A stretch of 64,000 nt of DNA, taken from the NCBI GenBank assembly GCA_030549775.1, contig CM060174.1:98038132-98102131 (forward strand), written 5' to 3'. The number at the start of each line of letters is the position of its first letter. The first letter of the stretch is position 1. The position numbers were made by a program, and so were the translations under genes. This stretch comes from Tamarix chinensis (lineage: Eukaryota > Streptophyta > Magnoliopsida > Caryophyllales > Tamaricaceae). Of this stretch, positions 12,885-24,838 are shown piece by piece. A model generated the notes under the pieces. It searched no databases. It worked only from the letters and a program-made list of their open reading frames with translations, and was not told where the DNA came from.

Positions 12885-14123
12885 ATTGCAGCAGGACTAA
12901 GAACAGCAGTTCTGCTACTTGAGTGGCGGGCTTCAGATCTTGCCTTGCAAGTTATCCATTTTGCATTCTAGAGGTACAGCCTTTGCTTCCAATAAATGTC
13001 TATTTTCTTAAGCGTCAAGAATTGCCCTATGGATGTCTGCTGTCTTTTATCTTTTTGGTCAAACTGTGTGCGACTTACCCCTTGTAGGAAGCTACTTTTA
13101 TCCAAAATAACTATCTTTTTTCGGAATCTTTTAGCCTATTTTTTTTCCCCAAAAAGAGTAATTATCTTGAATAATCACTTTTTGTTTTTATTTTTCAAGT
13201 AACTCCAAACAAGATCTTAGATTCCCATAGAATTGTATATGATTTGGATCATTGGTAGAAGAAACTTGAGGTACCGATGTCTGAGGAAATATATTTGGTG
13301 GTGAAATTTGGTCCTCCTCCTTTCTCTGTTCCTGCCTTGCAGTTGTAGTTTGTTTGGCCAAGTTTTCTTCTCCTGGTACTCCCTTTTGAAGATTTAAACA
13401 CCCCCATCCTTTATATCTTTAAAATGCTTGTCTTGGTTGATCTAGTGGCTGTTGATTTAACTTTACGAGTGCTACCTCAAGGTTGTGGCATCTTTGGAAG
13501 TGCATTGATATAATCCATGCTACTTTAGTGCTTTATTTTACCTTTCAAGTACCCCTTGTCTACATGGGATCATTGGGATGGATGCTATCATGTTACATGT
13601 TGCTTCTTCAGGTCAGGAGAAAAAATAGCTAAATTTTTGGAAGAGTTGACTAGGCAAAGATGAGAAGTAGAAAAACTAGGCAAATACCTTTTAGGACATG
13701 TCTGATTAAGCTCTATCCCCAGTGGCGTGTATAGCTACACATTTTGTTTTCACCGAAGAGATCAACTGTTTCTGTATTTGAGTCTTAGTAGTCTGGTTTC
13801 AACTTTCAATTAGTAGATTCGGGCAAGTTCAATTTCGTAGGTGCATTACTATCTTTGAAAATTTGGGTGTGTTAGTAAGCAGAGTCTAGGGAAAGAGGCA
13901 GATTTAGAAGGGAAAGGTGGATTATTGAGCTCTCTATATTGTCATTGTTTCCAATGCCTTTTTTCTCTGGATTTGGCCATGGGTAATTGTTCGTTTGGTA
14001 GGGCATATGATAGTTAAGCACCATAAATGGCTTCATCAGCTCCTCTTAACATCCATATACAACAATTTTGTGCATTTCTGTGGTAACACGTTATCCGTTA
14101 GTGTGTGATATGTATAGACAGCC

Positions 14124-14221
14124 TGCTTGGCCACAGATTTGGAACATTATTCTTAGTTGTAGATGGAGTTGCTGCTTGGCCACACATTCGGAACATTATT
14201 CTTAGTTGTATGAAGATGGAC
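14124..14221. repeat. 49-bp tandem duplication
   Basis: TGCTTGGCCACA begins at 14124 and again at 14173. The shared portion continues through GGAACATTATTCTTAGTTGT in both, with only a few substitutions. It gives two adjacent copies of a 49-bp unit in the 3' region of the RRM gene. Confidence 0.85.
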
Positions 14222-14481
14222 TTTACTTTGATATGGCACAAAATTCCTCACCTTGCAGTCCCCCCCTTCTATGTAATGGTCCTGGATTTGGGAGCAGTTT
14301 TGGACGAACTCTAGACATAGAATCCATGTGAACAAGCAGAACATGAAGTCTGTATTCTGTTGTCCAATATTCCTGGCATGAAAATAACTTGCGATGGTGT
14401 TTCTAAACTGAGCTCTGATGACTGAAGTTTTGGCCTCTTGGAGCTATTTCGTTGCAGTAAAATTTTTCCTCTCATTTGCAG

Positions 14482-14566
14482 GTTACATGGTCAACGCTCA
14501 CCAGAGAGGTCAAGTGTCCAAGTCGCTCCGAATGGTGGAGCAACAGATGTGGAAGACTATGGTTGA
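14482..14566 (+). other. Possible alternative last coding exon of the RRM gene
   Basis: If exon 6 (ending at 12774, phase 2) is joined to the acceptor at 14481 instead of the one at 12874, the frame stays open for 27 residues and stops at 14564-14566. The peptide starts LHGQRSPERSSVQV and ends DVEDYG. Its Ser/Arg/Pro and acidic composition resembles an RNA-binding protein tail. This rests only on splice-site and frame logic; 3'UTR is equally possible. Confidence 0.35.
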
Positions 14567-15566
14567 TCTTCCTTCTCAATTATGCATCAAACCTCATGGC
14601 TGCCAGTACTCAACCCAACTGGCAACATAATGCATTCACGTTGCTGGGATCGGTTCTTAGCAACTAATGTAAAAAATAAATCCATGTACAAAGCATCTGC
14701 ATTAGAATCAACATATGATTCTTTCATAGTTTAGCCTCCTCAGCATCCCCTACCCCACAAAGCATTGGGTGTACAGCATATCTCTGGTGTTCTGTCGAAG
14801 TCACATATCCGTCAATGTATTTAGATATCTCATATTTCTCATAACATGTGCATAGATCTTAGGACTTTTATCGTTAGGCTTTTAGCTTTGTAAATCTTGG
14901 AACCGGACTTCGATGGATGAAAGAAGGTTCAGTACAATGTTACTAGAATTCAACTGCCATTTCTCTGTTCCTATTCTGACTACATTTATGAGGGCGAGCC
15001 TGATAGCATTGTTACTCTGCTATTCTAAAGCAAACTACTTTATTTTGTCGGACGCAACGAATCTGCAGGTGATACAGTAACCTGCGCTGCCAGCCTCGGC
15101 TCCTCTCTGCCATTTTGTATGTGGGGTGTGAAGTGATGTGTACCGACAACCTACGGTGTATTCTTGCCTCCGTCAGATTCTAGAAGGCAATCACTGTGTT
15201 TTGGCCTGTATCTGAATTTCGATTTAGTTCCGGTCTCTGACAATCACTGTAGTTGTCTTGATAACTTAGTTATCAAAATTTGCAATCCTGCAACCGCGGA
15301 CAAACTCGAGTAATCTGGATGGACTGACTTATTAAACGAGTTAAATTTGACTGAGACATTGAATTAGGCCCAAGTCTATTTGGAGCAAGACCTCCATTCG
15401 TTTGCAGCTGCCCTCATGGAAGTCTCGGGCAAAGCAAAAACCTTGTTACCAAATTGTCGACCCTATGACATATATGTAAATTAGTAACCTATAAATATTC
15501 AAATTATGTCTTGCTTTTGTCCTCTAAAAACTAATCTCTATATTTTATCGAATTAGATTTAAAGTA

Positions 15567-15569
<3 letters not shown>

Positions 15570-15637
<68 letters not shown>

Positions 15638-16180
15638 GCAAGTTCATTTTTTATAAAAGATTATGCCAAACAAGTATGATGATACATAATATCCTCCCCC
15701 TTTCTTTTATCATATCCTCCACCTGTTAAGAAGGGGTTGGATGGGTGTTGCCCGCACGGGCTTAGCTCAGGTGGTCGAAGACCCCCTCCTGTTGGTAACA
15801 AGGTGAACCACGGTTCGATTCATGACAGCCGTAGTGTGGGAGTTTCAACTCTCCAATGTGGGAGTGACTCCTTGTGGGCACCATGGATAACCGGGAGTCC
15901 CAAAAAGCCACTGAGTCACCGTAATTTTACCTCCTCCGGTGCTGTCGGACCGGCTGACGGAGGCCCTGGGGGCGAGGGTATCGCCTTTTGGTAACAAGGG
16001 GTTGGATGGGTGTTATCGGGCAAAATCACAACCCAGCCCATACACCTAAAAATATCCTTTACATCGATTAGAGCACAAATCTTACAGATCATCGGTATTG
16101 TAAGATTCAACTGGGCAACACCACAACCCAACCTGCGCTGTAAGCCCAGTTTCGCCAACCAATCTGCAATTGAGTTATAG
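15570..16180 (-). mobile_element. 5'-truncated LINE 3' end with RNase H remnant and (TAA)n tail
   Basis: On the - strand, about 16180-16015 encodes NSIADWLAKLGLQ, the typical C-terminal RNase H (RVT_3-like) signature of plant L1-type LINEs. A non-coding 3' segment follows, then a ~66-bp (TAA)n tract (15570-15635 as ATT on +), which fits a LINE tail. The element is strongly 5'-truncated: only the end of the RNase H is left. It is interrupted by a SINE at 15750-15995. No target duplication of its own was identified. Confidence 0.65.
15750..15995 (+). mobile_element. tRNA-derived SINE with 19-bp target-site duplication
   Basis: The 246-bp insert is flanked by the identical 19-mer AAGGGGTTGGATGGGTGTT at 15731-15749 and 15996-16014. 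Near its start are RNA polymerase III promoter boxes: TAGCTCAGGTG (15763-15773, fits the A-box) and GGTTCGATTC (15812-15821, B-box, one short of the ideal GGTTCGANNCC). Order and spacing match a tRNA-derived head. The body is GC-rich and ends CGCCTTTTGGTAAC without a poly(A). It is inserted in the 3' segment of the LINE remnant. The open frames across it are not genes. Confidence 0.85.
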
Positions 16181-16490
16181 TAATAATAATAATTACTATT
16201 GTTTGATCTAATTATATTAGTACTGATTTGAGTCTATCTAATCTAATTTTATTTGATCTAATAATAAGATGAGGAAAATAGGTCTAATTTTTATATATAC
16301 ATCCAACACATGGTTATGTTAATGTGCATGACCCTATGAGCTCATATAGTTGGTTACTTGGTTCGTAATAATTTTTAAACCAATTCATAAATATATATAG
16401 ATGCACGATTGATTAAATATAATAACAATAATGATGATGATGATAATATTGTGATCGTGGTTGTTGTGGCCGTATTTTTATTGTGGTGGT
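16181..16490. other. AT-rich spacer with simple repeats
   Basis: This spacer between the LINE remnant and a hAT MITE has AAT/GATGAT-type microsatellite stretches (about 16180-16195 and 16425-16445). I see no gene or conserved motif. Confidence 0.6.
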
Positions 16491-16898
16491 TAGGGTTGTA
16501 ACTGAATCGAGCTGACTCGTGATCCATCCTTATTTGATTCATTAAAAGCTTGGTTAGTTTCGTTTGTTTATTTAAATAAGTTTAAGTTTTATTTTTAAGG
16601 TTATTTATTAAATGAGACAAGTTAGAGAAACTACTTTGACTTATTTTTAAGCTTGATTTAGCGTGTTTATTTAGCAAAATGAGTGAAGTTTAAGCCTTAC
16701 TTTTAGAGACCGTTTAATAAACAAATTGAACCTGAAAGATTGTATCTTGACATACTTGTAGTTTAGGTTCACGAATGTGGCTCGATTTGACTAATTCATT
16801 AAGTTAAACAAACTAAATTCGAGTCTTGTTTAAGATTAATATATTAAAAGAGTCAAATCCAACAAAGTTCAGCTCAACTAGACTCATTTTCAACCCTA
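16491..16898. mobile_element. hAT-type MITE (408 bp)
   Basis: The left end is TAGGGTTGTAACTGAATC. The right end, reverse-complemented, reads TAGGGTTGAAAATGAGTC, a near-identical terminal inverted repeat. Flanking octamers GTGGTGGT (16483-16490) and CTGGTTGC (16899-16906) match at 5 of 8 positions, consistent with an old hAT 8-bp duplication. The interior is AT-rich and non-coding. Confidence 0.7.
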
Positions 16899-16984
16899 CT
16901 GGTTGCCATTAGATGATAATGGTTGTGATAAAATCTATTAAGTTAATTGATTCGGATTGTGTAAAAGAAAATTTGTGTTTAATA

Positions 16985-17451
16985 ATTTAATTGGGTATCC
17001 AAAAATTTTGATTTGAGAAGTTTCCAGCAAACCTATTTGGAAACTTCACTTCCTTCAATAATATCAAGAACTTTCTCCGATCATCATAGTCAAGAGTAAA
17101 TTGTGCCTCAAGTTTATCAACTTGTTTTCCTCATAGTACAACCATAAATCATTTATGATGTTCATGTCCTCTAAGTTAAATCTTTTATTATTGGTGTCTT
17201 TTGATTTTTCATCATCACAAGCTATTATCCCAAGAAAATTGGAACAACCATTTTTCTTGACATATATAACATCCAAATTATGTTTCAACAAATTTGATGA
17301 TATAAGGTACCTCAAAGAAGATGTTATTCTTCTTCCAATTCAAATTGTCGACACCTCTCTTTTTCTTTCGATGGTTTGGATGCTTACTAGGTTGATATTC
17401 CATAACAGAACTCAACTGCTTCAAAATATCATCTGACACCAATCTCCTTGG
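16985..17451 (-). pseudogene. CACTA (En/Spm) transposase remnant, middle part
   Basis: The - strand sequence matches the TNP2-type transposase core. SDDILKQL and IFFEVPY (about 17430-17290) are followed by NLLKHNLDVIYVKKNGC (about 17290-17230), equivalent to the family pattern RHNLDVMHVEKN. The acidic helix after it reads RFNLEDMNI, then after a frame change FTLDYDDRRKFL and FPNRFAGNFSN (down to about 16985). It is degenerate (frameshift, no continuous frame) and stops abruptly. It is the downstream half of the gene whose upstream half lies at 24839-26240; the two are separated by an inserted LINE. Confidence 0.8.
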
Positions 17452-20400
17452 AGTTTTTTTTGGTAAGTAATGTTATTACTTACAAAATAAAGTGAGTAGT
17501 ACAGTAACATAACATTGCACCAATAGTTAGGCAAATCATCCTAACTCATCCACACAACTCATAAGTGTCCTAAAGGACTTGCTGTCTTGAAAAGTAACAA
17601 AACGACTAGCTAAATCACTAATAATACTCTTTCTAATACAAGAGCTAGGTTTGGAACTATTTACAAAAATGAGATCATTCCTTTCCTTCCATATGTAGTA
17701 GATGGTAGCAGCAAGGAGGGCCTAAATCACTTGGTTTCTTATCTTAGGACCCCAACCACCATGTATTATCCACATCTTCAAGGCCTGCTAATCAGTAATA
17801 TGTTGTGTGCATCCTAATTTTCTAAGCATTGAAAGATAAATCTCAGTTGTGTATGGACATGAAAAAATAAGACGGGTATAGTTGGTGTATCTTCATCACA
17901 TATGACACATGTGTTTGATTGGAGAATTCCATAGGCAACCAGCTTATCCATAGTTTGTAGGCGCTCTAAAATTTCAAGCCAGAAGATGAATGGGTGTCTA
18001 GGCAGGGAGAGTGGGTTCCATGAAGCAACACATTAGAGAACCTTCTCAGGCTTAGGTTTGATAGCGTTATAATCTATAGAGATATTGAATATATTCTCAA
18101 TACACACCTTTTGAAGGCCAACATCAGTGGTGAACAAGTTTTGGAACAAGGGCCTTAGCTTCAAATTTTTTCAAAGAATCCAAGAGTATTTGCTTGTTAT
18201 ATCCATTTGTCATAAGTCTTTGTCCTTGATATAGTAATCATGCACCTTCCATACCCAAATTAGATTTATTTGTATCCAAGGACCAAAGACGTCTTCCCAT
18301 AGTAGCTACATTCCACCACTTAACATCTGTAAATCCCAAGCCTCCTTCTAACTTGGGTTTACATACTTTAGTCCATGAGATGAGAGCTTTCTTTGTTATC
18401 TCACATGACCCTAACCATAAGTAGCTTTTGCAAATGACATTAATCTCGTCGGTGACTTGTTGAGGGAGGGGAAATACTAGGAACCAATAGGTTTGGAGAC
18501 TCTACAAAATTGACTTGACAAGTCACATTCTTCTTGTATAACTGAGAAAGGATGCTTGTCAAGCCTTAATTTTTTGTTGTCTACTTCTCAATGAGGGGTT
18601 TGTAATAATGTAAACCCATATACTTACCATCAAGATGAAATATAAGTGAATGGGAGATGGCCTTTTGGGATTTGGAAAGTAGTAAACACCCTTTCTTTTA
18701 GATGAGCACTCAAAAATCCTCCATAATATGTAAAACTTTTGGCTGCATTAACACAAAGACCAGATAAGGAAGAGAAGGAATTAAACATATAAAAAATAGC
18801 ATCAATGGATAAATAATTCTCTTTGCAAAAGAATAGGAGGTCGTTTACAAATGTCATATTCAAGAGCTGTATTCTTTTGCATTTAGGATGAGGAGTAAAT
18901 TTAGGGTTAGATCAGAGAGAAAATAGTGCTCTATTCAAGAACTCCGTGACTAAGAGAAAGAGAGTTGGGGAGAGGGGAACCCCTGTATCAATCCTCTTTT
19001 TTTTTAAAAGGGAGAGTGAAGAGCTCCATTAAATATGATGGAGAAGCTAATAGTGGTGACGCACTGCATAATACTCTTCACAAAAGGATTAGGAAAATGG
19101 AGAGTACACAATACATATTCAAGGAATTCCCATCTCACAATGTTATAAGCCTTCCTCATATCAACCTTGATCATACATATAGGAGATAAATGTTTTTTGA
19201 CAACAACCTTTGATAAGTTTAGTTGCCAAAAGTATATTGTCACCAATACTTCTACCTTTAACAAATGCTTATTGAGCTTCACCTACCAGGAGTGGTAGAA
19301 TAGGTTGGATTCTAATGGTAATGATATTTGAAATGATTTTATATAGGGTATTGTAATAAGCAATAGTATATTCACTAGGTTTAGTAGCATTTGGAACTTT
19401 AGAAATCAAGTAAAGATGATGACAATAAGGCATTGAGGGAACTTTCCTGATCTGAAGAACTCATAAACTCCTTTCCAAACATTATCTCCTATAAGATACC
19501 AAATCTCTAGAAGAAATAATAATTGAATTCATTTGGACTTGGGGCCTTATCTGTAACACCCCAAAATATTATAATTAATTAAATTAACCAAAACCTACTT
19601 ATTTTTCTTTTTCCCTTTTTCCTCTTTCTTTTTTCTTTCTTCCTTTTTCTTTCTTTTCTTCCTTTTTCTCTCTTTTTCTTTCCGATTGGGCCTGTTTGCA
19701 GTCCAATCTTTCCTTTCCTTTCTTTCTTCTCCCGTGGCCCATCCTCTCGTTTCTTATATTTTCTTCCTTCGGCAGCTAGAACGCTGTGTATTGATTCTTT
19801 TTCCCCTGGAACGCTGCATTCCATTTAAAAACTTTATAACGGGCGCTGACCGGCCTGGTTCTCCTTCCTTTTTTCTTTCTTTTTTTCCCCAGCCGCCCGG
19901 TTCTCCTTCTTCTTCCTCCTTCCTCCTCCACCGTCGACCTGCAGCTCCATCGCCTCTGAAAATGGCGCCTCTGGCCATGCTTGACTTGACCGGCCGCTTC
20001 TCCTCTCTTTCTCTTCCCCTTGAATCACACTTCGACCTAACCCAACCCAATTTCCTTTTCCTTCACGCAAAACCCTCATTTTCCTACGCGAAAAGTCGAC
20101 CATGACATAAATCTGTGCTGGTCAATTGACGCAGCCGGCTACCCCAAACCCCACCTACATTATCTTCCTGCCGACCCTCAAAACCCTACCTTCCCCTGCA
20201 AACTCTATAAATACCCCTTGTTTGGTTGATTTCGAAGCTTTTTCCCCACAACCTTAAGAACCTACCCTGTGCACCACCACGACTTCAGACTACCTTTTCT
20301 TCGCCGTCAGCCAACTACACCACCATCTATGCCTACCTAAGTCTTCCCTACATCACCCTCTAACTAACTGAACCACCCATCCCCCTCGATTCTTCTTGCA

Positions 20401-21036
20401 CGAGCCACCATAGCCGTGCAAAGTTCCCTCCCCAACAAGCCAAATTTTTACACCTGCAACCCTTTGTGCCACCATCCACCACCACATCAGCTGCTATCAC
20501 TGCCCTCTACACCACCCAAAAAATGCTACCAATCTTCCTCCACCTCACCTTACCCTTATTTTCTCCTTTCTTCCTCTCCTTCTCTTTTTTTCTTCTTCTT
20601 TTCATTTCGGCCTCCACCTCTATCGCCGTGTGCCGCCGCTACTTACTATGTCACCACCCTCACTTTACTCCTCTCAGTCTAGGCTACCACCAACACCTCA
20701 ACCTCCACCCTTATTATCCACCTCTTCTTCTAAAACCTCATCTTTTTCCTTTTCTATCCTCTTTTCCGGCCACTGCCGTCGCTGCCATATACCATCGCTA
20801 GTGCCACCTATCTCCGCCGACCCAAGGTGAAACCCTAGACCCTCTCAGCCCTTCTCCCTTATTTATTTAAGCTTATTCTATTTTATTTCAATTTTTAACC
20901 CTTATTCGATTATTATTATTATTATTATTATGAGGCTTAATATTAATGATATCATTTCTTGGCAGGGTTCGAGAGTATGTATAAATTATTTAAGTTATTA
21001 GTTTTGAATTATTAATATTATTAGTATTATTATAAG

Positions 21037-21084
<48 letters not shown>

Positions 21085-21903
21085 CTATCTATCTATCTAT
21101 CTATTTATCTATCTATCTAAAGGGGGCCGAAGCCCTATTTTATTTAAATGGTGCGCACACTCCTATTTTTCTTATTAATATTATTATTTCTACTATTATT
21201 AATATTATCTTTATTATTATTAATATCATTATAAGTAATATGTGTTATTAATATTAAATGGTACCTTCATTATTTTGAGGTAGGGTTGAAAACCCTACCT
21301 TATATTGTTTAGGCTTAAGTTGTTGTTGTTGTTGTTGTTGTTGTTGTTATTATTATTAGCATTATTTTGGTGGAGGGTAGAAGCCCTTATATCACCATCC
21401 GTTTTGAATTACATTAATATTATTATTAGTATTTTTAGTAGTATTTCGTATAGTTATTATTAGTATAATATTATTTTATTAAAAACCTAGTCTTAGAATT
21501 AGTTAGTGAATAATAGTATTTTAGTAGGAGGGAATCTAATTCTAGTTTTTCCCTCATAAAGGTGAGACCAGTCAATTCCCTCAAGAGGTATAGGAGCGTG
21601 CTCCAAGACCTGTGACGTTTTAGGTAAGGGGTGCTAAGGCCGTTTGTGTATTATGTGTCTTATATGCCATGCATGCCATGTGATATGAACTGTAATGTAT
21701 TTTATGTGTACTCGTAAAATTGTCATATATGCAACATGATATGAAGTTGAGGTAAGTTCGTGCAATAAATTATGGCATGTGTATTATGTGTATAGATTGT
21801 GTTGTTATTGTGGTATGGTGTGGCCCATAAGACATGCATGATAGGTATTGTAATATAATGATAGAGAGTGTAATAATGTGGGGTTGGTTTGTGTGTTATA
21901 TGT

Positions 21904-22035
21904 CCTTGCATGGAAGTTAGGGTTTGCATGGAAGCTAGGCTTTGCATGGAATTTAGGATTTGCATGGAAGCTAGGGTTTGCATGGGAGTAAGGTTTGCAT
22001 GGAAGTTAGGGTTTGTATGGAAAATAGGGTTTCAT
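21904..22035 (+). repeat. ~19-20-bp minisatellite (GGGTTTGCATGGAAGTTA type) in LTR-B
   Basis: At least six consecutive diverged copies of a TTTGCATGGAAGTTAGGG unit are present. Related arrays occur at the corresponding position in LTR-C (about 34985-35150, reverse orientation) and LTR-D (about 57600-57900), so the repeat is a family feature. Confidence 0.8.
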
Positions 22036-22339
22036 GTGTGAGCGTAAGATTTGCATGAAAAAGTTCGCACGTTTGCATGGGGGACATAAAGTGTGCATGA
22101 GGGAAAGATTTACGTGTGGAAAGTGGATATGAGGTGTAAGGAAGGTATTAGAAGTGTCATATGGGGTTTTGAAAACATTGGGTGGAAAATAGAACGTGGG
22201 ATATTATAAGGGTATGGAGGAGACTAGGTTAGGGTTTATTATGGTTACCATGGTTGTGGGGTTTAACTAGGGTTGGTGTTGATAAGAATAGTAGAAGTCG
22301 GTCATGTATGTTTGAGTGAAAGCTTTTGAATGAGATACT

Positions 22340-22735
22340 TAAAACATTAATCATGTAAAGTGGAAGAGCATTGAGTCGGGTTCCACCGATCCACCGGTTA
22401 GAAATAGTGGTTAGGATGCGTTGTCCTATGTGTGTCTGATCCACTGGCTATAATAGTGGTTAGGATATGTTACCCTATATGTCTCTGATCCACCGGCTAT
22501 AATAGTGGCGGATTCCGAGCTTAATAAACCAAACACACAAGTTGCTAAGACACTTAAAAGACACTAAGTACTTACAGTGGAACACCATATGAGTTAGGGC
22601 CAACCGATCCATTGGTAAAAAATAGTGGTTAGGGTATGATACCCTATGTGTGACCGATCTATCGGCTAATAATAGTGGACATGAGCATTGTGCTCTGCTT
22701 GTCTTTGCTCCACCGGTTATAATAGTGGGGACTTC
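22340..22735 (+). repeat. 3+3 CCAC...GTGG hairpin array of LTR-B
   Basis: Six short units of the type CCACCGGCTATAATAGTGG occur as a triplet (about 22391, 22441, 22490) and, after a spacer, a second triplet (about 22610, 22666, 22711). In intact units CCAC pairs with GTGG; a few copies carry substitutions on the 5' side. Each triplet is preceded by a leader of the form TAATCATGTAAAGTGGAAGA (about 22348 and 22566). A role in RNA or DNA structure is inference. Confidence 0.8.
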
Positions 22736-24838
22736 TGTACTCGCATGGACTGAATAAAGAGTATGGTGTGGAATGAGTATCCATAAGAGACTAATTAAGT
22801 ATTACTCCAGATTTAAAAATGGACCTTTGTATTTCCAGCCGATTGATCATATACCTTTATGTTATTATGTCAGACTTTAAGATCCCTTATTTATCCTGCA
22901 TGATTTGGTGTATTATATGTGTGGGTTTGAATGTTTGTAAGCTGTATATCATACTGCATAATGTTATGTACTTGTGTGTTGGCCTTAGTGCTCGGTTACC
23001 TTATTCAGTACGAAGCGTACTAATCACCCCTTTTATGGGTGCTGCTCATTCCCACAAGTAGAAGGCTCGTCTGATATGTTGTAGGTAGGTGATGCCTTCT
23101 TTGATGCCATTGATGTTTATGGGATATCAGGTTGGGCCGAGTGATGATTTGGGCTGGATCAAGTCCTTGGAGTTGTGTGGCCGGTTTTTCCATCACGAGA
23201 TTATTATTCCTTTTCTCTTTTAACTATGTTTGAAACTTCAGAGACAATTTTAATATTGTACCTATCTTTCTTCTCTGAAGAACTATCCCTCATATTTCGG
23301 ATTATGTAAAAACTCATGCGTACTCTGATTTCCATATTTATAAACTTTGGATTATATAATGATGTGAGTAGTTTTTTTAACCTTAGCACTTGGTACTGGA
23401 ATGGTAGTAGTGAACCGATCTGGTACTAAGTGTGGTGGTAGCATCCTCAAAATTTACGTATTTTAAATTTAAAGGTCTTGTTTTGAAAAAAAAAATATAT
23501 GTAAATTTTGGGGTGTTACATTATCATTCCCCATATAGAAAACTGCATTCTTCACTTTATCCTTAGATATATGAGCAAGAAGTTTGTGTTGTTGATCCTA
23601 TGTAACAAGCTAATATTTGGTAATGATCCTACCAATTGTGTCCCTTCCTAACTGAGTAGGTTGTTGAGCATTTACCTGGGATTTTATTGTAAAACTCAAA
23701 GAAAACCCCAAGCATTCCATCTTGGTCTATGTGGAGAATTCGCATGTCATCTATAATTTAGTGGACTTGATTTTCTTGTTTTCTTCTTTTAATAACAAAA
23801 TGAAAATATATAGTATTTTCATCCCCAAGTTTAAGCCATGTAGCCCTAGATTTGTTTTGGAAGAAAAGATCTTAATATTTAGACAAATGTGAAAGTTTGT
23901 GGGAAAGGATAACATCTTGCTGACTCAGACTATCATTTAAAGGGTGTTGTGTTAATTGTTCCTGAATATGAAATAGTTCTTGTCTTGCATTAGCGACCTT
24001 GTCACTAATACCCCAAAATTTAGTTTTGTTCAGCTCTTTCAAAGGCCCCTTAAAGAGTCTTATCTTATGCACAATACAATATAAAGGAATTCATGAAACA
24101 TGGGGCGACCAAAATTTTTCTATAATATGATCAAACATAACATCCTTTGCCTACATATTGTAAAACCTAAAGGGTTTATTTCCTCTAGAGAGGAAAGTAG
24201 CAATGGCCACAGTAATAGATGGGTGATCCGAAATACATAACATCTGAAAATGTGTTGTAGATCCTCCAAAGTTATCAAACCAACTAGGATTTCTCAAGGC
24301 TCAATCTAATTTGCATAAAATTCTATTAGAATTTTTTTGCTTATTACACCAAGTAAAGAACTATGCTATGAATTTCAGGTTAGCTAGTTGAAGATGTGAG
24401 AAGCAATCATTAAAGTCTTTGACATCTTGTTCATTAAGGTTGCCTCCCTAAAGTTTCTCTTGACTGCTCAACACAACATTAAAATCATCCATAATGAGCC
24501 ATGGTGAGAAAGATGGTGTTGTTTGTATAATCCATTACCACAAATTGATTCTGTCAGAGCCATGGTTATGGGCATAAACAAAGGTTGCATAAAACTTGAA
24601 ATTACTAGTTACATCTTTCACTTTAATAAGAATACCTTTGTCAATAAAACATAACTCCTTAATAAGGTAAGTATTAGGATCCCAGCCAACCTATACTCTA
24701 CCACTTTAATGGGAAGAGTAATTATGAATCCAATGTCAGTTTGGCATAAGCTTTTTGCATATGTTCCCAACATTTCCTTGTTTTATTCTAGTCTTAATAA
24801 GACCAACTATTTGAATTCTATTTTTTGCACAATACACA

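Larger units (their letters stand above)
12885..14700 (+). other. 3' region of the RRM gene (3'UTR, probably spliced)
   Basis: After the stop at 12884 the sequence is non-coding. A GT donor context occurs near 12973 and a strong acceptor (pyrimidine tract, TTTGCAG) at 14481, so the 3'UTR may contain a 1.5-kb intron. AATAAA-like signals lie near 14675. The region includes a 49-bp tandem duplication (14124-14221). The rest up to about 15560 shows no gene. Confidence 0.4.
19552..23520 (+). mobile_element. LTR-B: solo-LTR-like element, 3969 bp, TSD TTATC
   Basis: It begins TGTAACACCCCAAAAT and ends ATTTTGGGGTGTTACA, a 16-bp near-perfect terminal palindrome with TG...CA ends. TTATC flanks it at 19547-19551 and 23521-23525. 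There is no gag, pol, primer site or second LTR, so it is best read as a solo LTR of a giant-LTR retrotransposon. A TATA box, TATAAATA, lies at 20205-20212, about 650 bp from the start. Internal landmarks are a CT-rich leader, ATT and TCTA microsatellites (20905-21120), a GTT repeat (21320-21347), a TTTGCATGGAAGTTAGGG-type minisatellite (21904-22030), six hairpin repeats (22390-22730), a palindrome at 23006-23022 and an inverted repeat near 23385-23440. It sits inside a LINE. The family could be Ty3/gypsy Tat/Ogre-like; that is inference. Confidence 0.85.
17452..24838 (-). mobile_element. L1-type LINE, degenerate, interrupted by LTR-B
   Basis: Read on the - strand, this is one LINE split by LTR-B at 19552-23520. 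An endonuclease region (WDPNTYLIKELC near 24680; MDDFNVVLSS near 24490, equivalent to GDFN) is followed by a pre-RT segment, KAPSPNEFN (just right of 23521), then after LTR-B MIKVDMRKAYNIVRWEFLE (about 19170-19110). The catalytic box is FVNDLLFF (near 18850) and the end is zinc-finger/3' sequence with a short A-tract at about 17453-17460. The box has Asn where FADD is expected, and there are many stops, so it is inactive. Similar flanks (GACACC...CTCCTT near 17433-17450; GACACCTCCTT near 24840-24850) look like a diverged target duplication. The insertion lies inside the CACTA transposase gene. Confidence 0.8.

Noticed and set aside
15756..15830. tRNA gene
   Set aside because: The A- and B-boxes are present, but a cloverleaf with acceptor stem cannot be formed, and the 19-bp target duplication shows it is the head of a SINE.
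19579..20830. Several overlapping frames on both strands (Lys/Glu/Arg-rich or Pro/Ser-rich)
   Set aside because: They are translations of CT-rich 5' sequence of LTR-B. Equivalent low-complexity frames occur at the same place in LTR-C (36236-37163) and LTR-D (55022-56126) without codon conservation.
22340..22735. Regularly spaced hairpin repeats that superficially resemble a CRISPR array
   Set aside because: Plant DNA, no cas genes, degenerate units, and the same array recurs inside homologous LTRs.
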